From assembly GCF_932276165.1 (NCBI RefSeq), contig NC_064005.1:2666001-2730000 (forward strand): DNA of 64,000 nucleotides. Reading direction: 5' to 3'. A model generated the notes under the pieces. The model saw only the letters and a list, made by a program, of their open reading frames with translations, made no database searches and was not told where the DNA came from. Within the stretch, counting starts at the first letter, position 1. Each line of letters begins with the position of its first letter. This DNA comes from Plutella xylostella (Eukaryota; Arthropoda; Insecta; Lepidoptera; Plutellidae). Positions 48,001 through 60,000 of the stretch are shown piece by piece. Made by a program: the position numbers and the translations under genes.

Positions 48001-51000
48001 TGTGGAATATGAGTTATCTTATATACCTACCAATTTTATTTTTATAAGATTACAACCCCAATAAATAAAATCATTAACCAATCCACCGAAATCCTGCAGA
48101 AAAACGCCGCCGACGAAAAGGAGCGTATGTCTAAACGCAAGCTCAAGAAACTCTCCCGCCTCTCCGTAGCCGAACTGAAGCAACTGGTGTCTCGTCCCGA
48201 CGTGGTGGAGATGTACGACGTGACGGCGCGCGACCCGCGCCTGCTGGCGCAGCTCAAGGCGCACCGCAACACCGTGCAGGTGCCCAGACACTGGTGCTAC
48301 AAGCGGAAGGTATGTGGTGTTTGTCTAGAAATTATGTAACTTGACTGACGCGCAAAACATACTTTTAGCTCCATAGCTGCATAAGAGGAATGTATTTGGT
48401 GTTCACCGTGCAGGTGCCGAGGCACTGGTGCTACAAGCGGAAGGTTTGTTGTCATAGTCAACTTGTTATCGTCAGCTAGACTTAGGTTTCCTCCAAAGAG
48501 CAACATTCTGTCCTCAGCCTTCCTCACTATGCATCTAAGGTTGTCGATCTCACGGCCGGAAGCGTCACATCCTACAGACGTATGTCACGTATGGTGTGTT
48601 GGAGATCCATAACAATCATATCGCGATATTGCAAAATTGATTCCAGCTTATCATACTTTATTTTACACCGAAAGACAGCAGGTGCAAACTAACTTAGAAA
48701 GCAGTACACATTTGTGAGTGACTTGTGATTAAATACTTATCGAAAAAAGAATCATTATCAGCCAATAATCATCCACTGCTGGACATAGGCCTCTCCCAAG
48801 GAGCGCCACAACACTCGGTCCTCGGCCTTCCTCATCCAACCACTACCCGCCACCCGCCTAAGGTCGTCAGTCCAGCGGGCAGGAGGGCGTCCCACGCTGC
48901 GTTTGCCTGTTCGTGATCTCCACTCGAGAACTCGTCTACCCCAACGGTTATCGGTTCTTCGGCAGATATGACCAGCCCACTTCAGCTTGCATATTTTGAC
49001 AGCTATGTCGGTAACCTTAGTCCGAAAAAAAAAGAAAGAAAGAAAATAAATTTATTTCATACACACGCAGAAAATACATTGTCATCAATCAATTTCCCTG
49101 GTGAGTTACCGCAGACTAGCTCATAATTTCAGTCGTTACCCGGCTATGCTATGCTATTCACTAATCAGTTTACAAACCCCACAGTACCTGCAAGGCAAGC
49201 GCGGCATAGAGAAACCCCCCTTCGACCTCCCCGACTTCATAAAGAAGACGGGCATCATGGAGATGCGCGCGTCGCTGCAGGACAAGGAGGAGACCAAGAC
49301 ACTCAAGGCCAAGATGCGCGAGCGCGCGCGGCCCAAGCTCGGCAAGATCGACATCGACTACCAGAAGCTGCACGACGCCTTCTTCAAGTGAGTTCACCGA
49401 GATTGATGACAGTTTCAGCTGTTTCTTCTGTCATTTGTTTTACTACAGTGGCCGCTAGAGGCGCTGATTTCTAGGTGAGAACTCGTTAAAATTACAACGA
49501 CTACCAGAAGCTACATGATGCCTTTTGCAAGTGAGTTCTTGTCTTCAAGTGTGATTTACTCAAACGGAGCTGTCATTTGTTTGACCACAGTAGGCCGCTA
49601 AAGGCGCTGGTTTGTATGTAAGAATACGTAAACTTCTTCCTCTACCTACAAAATCTAAACCCAACCAAAGGCATTTACACAATAAGATCAAGCTCGGTCG
49701 TAGCCCACTCGTATAGAAATACATCAATATCCGTATCCAATGATTGGCTGTCGCTGTCTAAAGAGCGCTCTCATAGTGTTTTAGCAGCATCTAAGCACTA
49801 ACTACGCACGAGGCAACGTAAGTACCTATAAAAAGAGATAAAAAGACAAGAGTTGACTTCATAAAGAAGACGGGCATCATGGAGATGCGCGCGTCGCTGC
49901 AGGACAAGGAGGAGACCAAGACGCTCAAGGCCAAGATGCGCGAGCGCGCGCGGCCCAAGCTCGGCAAGATCGACATCGACTACCAGAAGCTGCACGACGC
50001 CTTCTTCAAGTGAGTTCACCGAGATTGATGACAACTTCAGCTGTTTTCTTCTGTCATCTACATCTTCTGTCGGTTGGTATGTAAGACCTCGTATAAATGA
50101 CATCGTCTACCAGAAGCTGCAAAACGCCTTCTTCAAGTGAGTTCTTGATGGATAAAGGAGCGTAGCCTGTGACCTGGGTCCTGAGCTCTCTTGGACACAA
50201 AGACAACCAATCAGCGGTATCGGATCATGATCTACTTGACTTTATTTATTTCACATATTTCTGTTTTTGAGTCGATCATAAAATCAGAAAAATTATGATC
50301 GATTTGTCTCCAGTGTAAAAACTGGGTTTTAATAATTTTATAGGATTTTGTTCATTTATATTATTTAGGTTAGGTACAAATCGAAAAATCGAAAGAAACC
50401 TTATTGACGGGGCGAGACATTGGTGAGTTTTTTACTATATGCATATAAATAAATAATTTAAATTAATTTTTGAACTAGTATATTTATAAGTAAATAATCA
50501 ATCAACATTTAATATTGTTGATTATCCAACGTTTACCCTAACCTAAACGATCGCGTGCAGTACATAATGATGGTTGTATGTATTTTATAAGACAATGCGA
50601 CCCGCGGCCCTCCCAGCATAGTATGAGATTATTCAAATATACCAAACATCCATATTTTTTCGTCGGTGGTGATGTAATTTTAACATTGGAGAGCCTTTTA
50701 CCTGTCATAATGGGCGCAATCTGTCAATTTTATCTACTCCCACTTCACCTTACCCATACTAAACACTTCCCACCTCCCCCACCAGATGGCAGACCAAGCC
50801 GCGCATGACGATCCACGGCGACCTGTACTACGAGGGCAAGGAGTTCGAGACGCGGCTGCGGGAGAAGAAGCCCGGCGACCTCAGCGAGGAGCTGCGCACC
50901 GCGCTCGGCATGCCCGTGGGGCCCGGCTCGCAGAAGGTATGGTGGACTTTGTGTAAATGTAATGGCGGTAAGAATGTACTTGTTTGCAATTGCAGTTAGA

Positions 51001-54000
51001 AAGAGTGTATTTCTTTGAAGGTACGATAAGAAAGCAGCTGGCCAGGGTCGCAGAAGGTATGATATTTGAAGTTACAGTTATAATGCAGCAGGCCGGCTCG
51101 CAGAAGGTATAGTGGGGCATGGGTGGATGGTGTAAAGAATGTATTTGTGTGAAATTGCGGGTGGATTGCAGCAGGTCGGCTCGCAGAAGGTATGGTAGAA
51201 GATGGTGTGAAGAATGTATTTATTTGAAATTGTGGTTAGTATGCAAGAGGTTCACTCGCAGATGGTACACTCTTATGATTATCATTCGTTCATATATCTT
51301 CTTTAGTCTATAGCAGTCCACTGCTGGACGTAAGCCTCTCGTAAAGCACGCCAATGGATGCGATCAGCTAATCTGCATTTACCAGTCACTTTCACGCAAG
51401 TTGTCACTCCATTTAACTGGAGGGCGTCCTATACTACGTTTGTATACTATCGCATATCGGTGAAATCCAAAACAATACCCCGTGCACAACTGCTCGTTTT
51501 TAGTAAACAAAACACATGAGAAGACTTTTAAGTTAAGAAGCTACCGGTTCATTCCCTGATGTTACACCCGCAGACGGCCGCCATTTTGTCAGCCCTCGTT
51601 AATATTATTCTACCCTCTCTTTCCCCGCAGGTGCCCCCACCATGGCTGATAGCCCAGCAGCGCTACGGCCCGCCGCCGTCCTACCCCAACCTGAAGATCC
51701 CGGGGCTCAACGCGCCCATCCCCGAGGGCTGTGCGTTCGGCTACCACGCCGGCGGCTGGGGCAAGCCGCCGGTCGATGAATTGGGGAAACCGTTGTATGG
51801 AGACGTGTTTGGACATACTGCTAGCGGACATGATGTGAGTTAATATTACCGTCTTCTTCAAAAGTCTCTTTAGCATAGATTAGAATATTTTTTCATAGAA
51901 AAACATACAAAAAATACTTATAAACTAGGATCTCGTACAGGCAACCTTAAATCAATTGTACGGAACCGACCGTACATGTTTGCCGCGTCAGCGTTTACTT
52001 ACTTTATTGTAATTCAACTCAGTACTCATATCACCACGCTAGCGTGCGATCGCATATATCAATATATCATTATAATATAATTACAACTGTGAAAGTTAAT
52101 ATTGGAGTTTTACCTACCATTAAAACTCTTATTATGTTTCCAGCGACATCTGAAATCCATGTTATGAGATAGCATCTCCCTTATCATCGTAGCAGCTTGC
52201 AGTTTTCAAATTTTCGCGCCAAAATCCCACGCTTTCTACGATTGGTCAAGCCTCGGGCGCGGGCGGCGTCGCTTTCTAGCTGTCAGATTAGTGACTTTTC
52301 CACCATTATATTCCCGAATAATAAGAGCAGCGCCAGGTAGCGCTTGCTGGATTTCAGATGTCGCTGGAAACATAATAAGAGTTTTAATGGTAGGTAAAAC
52401 TCCAATATTATGTGTTCCGTAGCGACATCTGAAATCCATGTTATGAGAAATGTCTGTTATCACCTGGCAGCTAGAGATGACGCAATAATGTGAAGTAGGT
52501 AACTTACTTTGATCATCAGATATAAATCCGTGATGAGAAATATAGGTACTAACTATGGAAATACCAATGAAATGGAGGTGACCATATTAAAATACCTTAT
52601 ACTAATTTATTAAAAAATAAATTGGCCATGAACCTAATAGACCTAATCACAACAAACTTAGAATAATTATATACCTATTTAGGCATGTATATCACACAAT
52701 AATTCATTTAGCAGATTTTTTTTTTTTTTTTATTTTTTTTTTTTTTAATTACATCTATATTATGATCTGCCCCCGATAGCAGCTTCTAACCTGACTGTGG
52801 ATATGAGTTTGTATCTGGTTTTGAACCAAACACAGGAACTATGACTATACTCTTACCATCGTCAATTAAATGATCATTGTCACAATGCAGCAAAGTTAAA
52901 TCATGTACCCTGCGCTGCGCCCCGAGAAGTAAAGTAGCTGTTCTCTTAGTTACTCCAAAAAATTTATCTACCGGCGGAGAAGAATGCTGTAGATATTCTA
53001 TGAGCACACGTGCATTCCACATGGGTGGCTTCATGGGCACAGGTTTTGCTACTGAAATAGCCTTTAAAACGTGTTTTACGACCAGATTCTGTGATATTTT
53101 TATAGAAATTACAGATTTATGAACAAGAAAAGCCCCCGTATTATGTAACTCCGAGTGGGGTTGGTTGGTATAAAATGGCTGACAACTTAGTGCATTATTA
53201 ATTAATAACTTTTTACTAACTTATCTGATTTCACAAACGTTTATGTTGAATGTAAGGATATATTGGTAGGCTTCTTGCATATTTATTTCACTAAGATTTT
53301 TGGTGTTTTCGGTTAATAAGTCTCTAAGTTGATACCAATTATCACCGGTTGCTAACTCTCAAAAAGTTACAAAATACGGGGGCAGATCGATAAGCTACAC
53401 CATAGAACAACGCGGACTCGCTACACCATCATTAAGAAATTAGAAGCTAAATATTTTGCGACCATTACTGACGAAGGAATAAACTTGTTTATATGTAGCT
53501 TAGACAATGATTTCAAAAGGAAGGATACGCCCTTCAGAACATTTTACTCAAACCTTCTTCATACAAGCAAAATAACTGCCATCTGTCATAATTTGTTGGA
53601 ACTATGTCAGAGCCGAGCTACTTATCCTGACGACGCAACCTTGTACGTGCGTTCATATTTTACCGTCACCGGACAGTAGGTACATAATAATATGAGTGAG
53701 TTGCATGCGGACGTCCGTACAAGGTTACATCGTGCGGCCATTGTAGACTTTGGTAGTAAAATAATTATCGCTTTAAAATGTGTTTATTTATTAATTAAGG
53801 ATGATACGATATTCCATATTCCTTTTTGACCTTCGTATCATAGTTTTTTAGCCTTTCACAACAAAAATAGGCATATTTATCACAAGAAACAAAGACTCAT
53901 CTCTCCGTCACAGACAACTGTCGACTGAGGACCGAGGCCCTAAAATAGACATTTTAGGGCCAACGTGCGGGTGCCATTTTCTTGAGTGGTTGGGCCTGTC

Positions 54001-57000
54001 CTTACGCAGTAATATATATGTCAATGAGCTTAGAGCACCAAACCGACCATTTATTCCAAATAGGTGTGTAGGTATTTCCTTGTTGACATTTGAGGTATGT
54101 ATGCCCCAAAAGCTGACGATCCGTTCTACTGCTGGGCTGAGTAAGTGTCACTCTGGAGTTGGTCCGCGTGACAAGCAGTTTGCATTGTAACGCCTGGAAG
54201 GTACTGTGGTGTCAGCATACTGTCGAGCTCGTCGATGAGGTCCAGTAGTGTCTTGGCTAGGCAATGTAGGGTCAACGACCTGGTCCCTCCTTCTTGTTTG
54301 ATGTAGGCCATAACTGTCCTGTTGTCCCTCTGTAGTAGTAATACTGTTGTCTGTCTGAGTGTCTTGTATTTCATGCTTATGGCACCTATAACAGTGAACA
54401 TTTCCTTCAAATTACAATGTCATGACATCTGTAAACTCTCCCACTCGCCGAAACCTTTGAATCGTTTATTTTTGCAACCCATGCCTGGTCTGAGGCATCT
54501 GTGGTCAGGTAATTCATCACTCGTTGTGGTTCGTGGATCAAGTACGGGATGTGCAGATTCTGTAGCCACCACTTTAGCTCTGTTGAAACCTCTTCTGGAA
54601 TCAATAACTCTGTCTGACGACATAGACAAGATTTTTGACAGTGTCTTTGCATAAAACGGCAATGCAGCCTTCCCCGATGGGTGATGAAGGCTACAAAGTT
54701 GAATTTCCCTAAGAGGCGTTGTGCCTGCTTCAGGTTCCAACTGCCACATGTCAGCATACCAGTAATTGACTGTTGAATACCACCACTTTAGCTCTGATGT
54801 AATCTCTTCTGGAATCAATAACTCTGTCTGGGGGCATAGTGGATTTTTTGACAGTGTCTTTGCATAAAACGGCAATGTAGCCTTCCCCGGTGGGTGATGA
54901 AGGCTACAAAGTTGAATTTCCCTAAGAGGCGTTGTGCCTGCTTTAGGTTCCAACTGCCACATGTCAGCATACCAATAATTGACTGTTGAATACTGTCTGT
55001 CTTTGACGGTGGGAGGAACTTGCGGTTTGCATGTGTGTCCCAACCCACACCCAAGAATTCCAGGCTCTTTTTGATGGAGTCGTTATGGACTTTTGATGAT
55101 CCATCATAAGCTTTGTAGAAGATCAATGGTCTATTGTTGCTCTTGTGTGTTTAAGAGGTTCTCTTTGGACTGACTGACAAGGCAATAATCGTTGAGATAC
55201 TCAATCATGCGAATTCCTCGAGTCCTGAGGGTTTCCGCTATCCAATTGGTGATTGTTGTGAACATTTGGTTTATCTGAGCGAGCATTCTTTGCGACACCA
55301 GTATGGAATCTTATTATGTTTTCTGCTGAAGGTAAAATCAGTGGTGGTTTTGTAAAATGGGAAGCTGATTTTATTACTTTTAAGTAGGTAGGTACAACAG
55401 ATGGTGCTATGAGTGATTCCCAAACGTAGTAAAGGTAGTATTGAAGGCAGCCTACAAATGCTTGGGCTTGTATTTGTTATTGATGTTTTTGTCTCCTCCC
55501 CCTGCTTGAAAACCAGGAAAGGACATTGGCTTATTAGACAGTTGAGCAGAGTAGGTATGCTGGGGCAACTGTACCTACCTACCGACTGTAACGGCATAGC
55601 ACTGCGCGCGGGTTGTCTTGTCGGCTGTGTAAAGACCAATAACCTTGACCTTGACCTAGACGTCGAAGGTTGTGGTTCAGTGTTATATATTACGGTAGCA
55701 CGTTATAACTTGTCAATACCGCCTAGTGCAGAGTTAACGGCAACATGGGAATGACGATAAATTTACAAAAGTACCATCAAAAACCAATGTTATTGTTAGT
55801 TTGTTTAAGTAACCATTTTGTACATGCTAAGTAATTATTTTGTGTCACTTGTAATTTACTTTCTATAATAAACATATTTGTATCTTATTGATGTACTCTG
55901 CCAGCATTAGTGGATTAAATAAATATTCAGATGACAGAGGAATATTGCCTACGCCCTGTCTGATATATTTATCGCCAAGAAGTTTCAAAAGTGCCCCCCT
56001 ACGTGCTGCAATACATTCGTTCCGTATTTTCGCTTTCTGCAAATAATCTGTAATATATCCTGAGACTAGTTCATGCTTAGAATCCTTATCAAAAATTTCT
56101 TTTATTTTCGAATACAAGGTAGTAGCTGTTATCGGTTCATTGACCTTTGACCCCCAGTCAATAACATTTTGCAGTGAAGAATTAACTATTTTATTTTGAG
56201 TTAAAAATGCATTAGATAATTCTGCAACACTACGCTGCATACGAGGCCAGTTAATAAAGGAATTCGACTCGTTGGCCAACTCTTCGTTAACTTTAAAGTC
56301 TACGAACGCGGGACATGTCACATGCTGAGTATTTCTTATGGGTGTCCGCATATCCCTAAGACTTCCAGACACTTTTGTTAAAGTGTTGGTGTTCCTCAAT
56401 TTTAGCCACTCTAAAAGATGGTGCGGCCGGAACTAACGGTTCTTTTATGGAAATTGATAAATTACACACCTCGTCATTTGATTGTGGTGTAAGTAAAAAG
56501 TATTGTGGCCTTAGTTGGTTTTCCTTATTAGCACTCACTAAGTCAGATAGGTAATTGACTTACCGGCTGCTGCGACAGAACTTCAAACCTTGTGTATCAA
56601 GCTCCGAAAAACTCGATGAGCGGACCCGGGCGGCGGCGGCGGCGGCGGTGGCGCGGGCGCGAGCGCGCGTGACGGCGGAGGGACGCGCGGCGCGTGCCGC
56701 GGCGATCCTTGGGGCTGCGGCGCGCGCACTCTAATGAGCAGCTGGCCCTGCTAATGCTACTCCGAGAGCCAAACTCGACGTCTCCCGACGTCTCTTACGA
56801 GAGCGGGAGGGCGGCGGCAGTAGCGGCGTGGGCGTGGCGGGGGCGGCGGCCGCGCCGACCGGGCGCGGCGCCGGGCCGCCCGCCTCCTGCACTTGCGTGT
56901 TGTGTTCCTCCGGCGCGCCTGCTACGGGGGACCGCAGCATGTACACCAAACACTCATTTTCTTCGGAAAGGCACGCGTCGGGCCCGCCATTTTTACATGC

Positions 57001-60000
57001 GGAAAAACACTTCCCGAATTGCACCCATCTGACACTGCATCCATCTTAATATTGGTATTTTCACACAACACGCGAGACGCGAACAAAATCTTGTTGGAAA
57101 TTTGCTAATATTTCAGATAAAACAAGATTTCGAAAAAACTGCAATGCGTACGACTTTAAGTTTGACGCAATAATGGTGGAAAAGTCACTAATCTGACAGC
57201 TAGAAAGCGACGCCGCCCGCGCCCGAGGCTTGACCAATCGTAGAAAGCGTGGGATTTTGGCGCGAAAATTTGAAAACTGCAAGCTGCTACGATGATAAGG
57301 GAGATGCTATCTCATAACATGGATTTCAGATGTCGCTACGGAACACATAATAAATCTATCAAGAATCAAGTTTGGTTTACATCAAGACCCTATCAACTAA
57401 AGACAGTGCGGAGCTAACAAGAGAACCGTACATCAATGATAAATAATAGAGCTGTGCAGCGAGCACTGGATTCGATACTATTTTCGAATCTACACTAAGG
57501 GTCACTTTTACCAAACGCTTTTTTTTTAAACTATTGGAACTAACTTTGCCTTACATTTTGACAGTGACAGTTGACGATACGCAACGTTAACGGAGGTTCC
57601 AAACTTGTGCTCGCGACTCTGGACTAGAATTTGTCAGTGTACTGAATAGTTAGCCAGTCATATAATTTCCTTCCAATATTTGTGATTGTGACTGGTTATC
57701 GTGCCATTTCATTTAACTACACTTCCAGAGGTAAAGCTCAACAATATAACAATAAGTAAATATGTATTTTGTTTTCAGGATGGTGAAGATCAAGAGGTAG
57801 ACAGAACCATGTGGGGTGAACTAGAGTCGGAATCCGAAGAGGAATCAGAAGAGGGTGAGTTTACTTTATTGACAGAAAATCAGAAAATTCAGTTTGAACC
57901 TACAAACTCGCATATAGGTATTTTTACAGCATTTAAATTAGTCTAACTGAGGTATGACCAACCAATACCGACACTTCGTTGTCTCGATCTTGTATCTGCA
58001 TTTGTTGATATTCAAATTACATCCCCGCACAAAAATATTGTATTCTCTTTTTACTTGCTTGAAGCCTTTAAATGTATAACAGAAACACTTTATTAATCTC
58101 CCACAGAGGAGGAGTCGTCGGAGGGCGAGAAGGAGGCGGAGGCGGAGGCGGGCGGCGAGGGGCTGGCGACGCCGCTGGGGCTCGCGTCCGTGCCCGGCCT
58201 GGAGACGCCCGACACCATCGAGCTCAGGAAGAACAAGTTCGACACGGACCTCGAGGGGTGAGTGGGCTGACAGTGATTTACAGGCTCACGACTAGTCACT
58301 GCCAAGTGCGCTGACAAAATTGCGGACAAAACGGATAGTGGCTTATATAGAGTTCCATAGGGAGAGGAAGGGCGAGAAAACAGCTGCTGCCTTTTACGAG
58401 AGCCCTTTGTCCAGAAATGGAAGAATATTGGCTGACAGGTTTGATGATGAACCATAGGTTTGTGAGGAATAGAGACCAGACAAGTGATATGAGGTATTGG
58501 ATTGGATGGGTACAAGGTACATAACGTAGAGTCCGCACTAACGCAGAAGACTGCTACCCAAGCAACTGTTGCATAACTAGTGTGTTAAATCACGCGCGGT
58601 ATATAATAATAATTATATGTGGGGAGATCTCACACACGGCCATCCGACCCCAAGCTAGGCAGAGCCTGTGTTATGGGTATCGGACAGCTGATATATCTAC
58701 ACAATTACATATTAAATATAAATATCAACACCCAAGACTCGAGTTCAAATATCTGTCTTTAAACAAATATCTGCTTCAGCCGGGAATCGAACCAGGCATC
58801 ATAGCAGTCAGGGTCACTAACCACTACGCCATTCGACTGCCATTTTCCTATTACCTTTCTCTTTCTTCCACCCAATAATGAACATTCTCCGTGTTGTTTC
58901 AGAGGCGACACCCCGTCGCTGTACCAGGTGCTACCGGAGCGGCGCGTGGGGCTGGCGCCGGGGCTCATGGCGTCCACGCACGTGTACGACATCAACGCCG
59001 CCAACCCAGGTCAGTGGTAGCCTATAGTGTATTACTATCACGGGTAATACGACCAAAATACCCCCTTGTGCATGAGGGTTAGAATTGCTGGAGCAAAAAG
59101 TAAGTGCAGATAAATGTGATTCCGCATAGCTCGCCGGGTAGTAAATTAGTTACGCCTGTGTGTGTTTTTAAATAGCTTACTCTAGCTGTTGGAAATACGC
59201 TAACCGCAACTCTCTCCCGTTGCTTTGAATATGCATTCTGTTTCGTTTGTTTTATTCTATGCCTAAAGAATTCTCTTCATGGCAGATGTTACGTTTACAT
59301 AACGTAAGTAATGGCGGCCTAGAGTTAGAGTTGCTATGAATTCATTAGGTACATATCAAAATATTGTCATATTCGGTCGTACATGAGTCTGGGTAAACTG
59401 TAAAAAATGAGAATGCGCCATGAAATAAATCACTTATGAACTAAAACCATTTGTCATATTATTATTTGTTTGATTCTGTTACAACCTTCATAACCGACCA
59501 TTCCCACCCCAGGCAAGCGCTCAACAGCCGCCGCAGGGGCCGTCAGCGCGGACGGCGGCGGCGTGGAGGTGGCTCTAGACCCGTCGGAGCTGGAGCTGGA
59601 GCCCGAGGCGGTGGCGGCGCGCTACGAGCGGCAGATGCGGGAACAACGCCCCGCGCCCAAGGACGACCTGTCGGACATGTTGCACGACCACGTGGCCAGG
59701 CAGAAAGTGAGTTATAGCTGACTAAAGACCGGTCGGCAAGCACAGAGAAAATCGAACGTTGACCTTTGCCTCAACAATCTCTGCCGCCTGTCATCAATGT
59801 TACTGTGTAAGCGTGAGGGCATTATTACTGTGCGACAAAGACACATATAAAAATGGCAATACTTTTTTTCGCTTGTGCTTTATCGCCTTCCGTTTAAAAG
59901 CGTTGTTTTCAATCTTACAGCCTTAAATGGTACTTCTTATAATGATTAAACGGGTACATAGCCTTAAAAGGTTCTCCCGTGACAATACCGAGAAACCGAG

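Larger units (their letters stand above)
52097..57352 (-). mobile_element. DIRS-like tyrosine-recombinase retrotransposon, degenerate
   Basis: Coding strand is minus. Inverted terminal repeats: 52143-52308 and 57169-57340 are reverse complements over about 165 bp (for example GTGACTTTTCCACCATTAT). Extra outer sequence: the left end 52097-52145 and right end 57341-57352 differ. An internal complementary region at about 52348-52448 is the reverse complement of the left outer end joined directly to that of the right outer end, exactly the arrangement of DIRS-1, thought to guide closure of a circular intermediate. Inside, in order of transcription: gag-like, reverse transcriptase/RNase H, and tyrosine recombinase fragments. 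All frames are broken and a further small element has inserted. No target duplication is seen, as expected for recombinase insertion. Confidence 0.88.
51835..57778 (+). other. Intron 8 of SF3B2
   Basis: 5.9 kb, almost entirely the DIRS-like element at 52097-57352. Short flanks: 51835-52096 has nothing notable; 57353-57778 contains the dispersed repeat 57550-57601. Confidence 0.85.

Noticed and set aside
53936..53961. Hairpin GGCCCTAAAAT/ATTTTAGGGCC as a terminator
   Set aside because: It is a perfect short hairpin inside a dead retrotransposon of a eukaryote, with no following T run and no gene end nearby.
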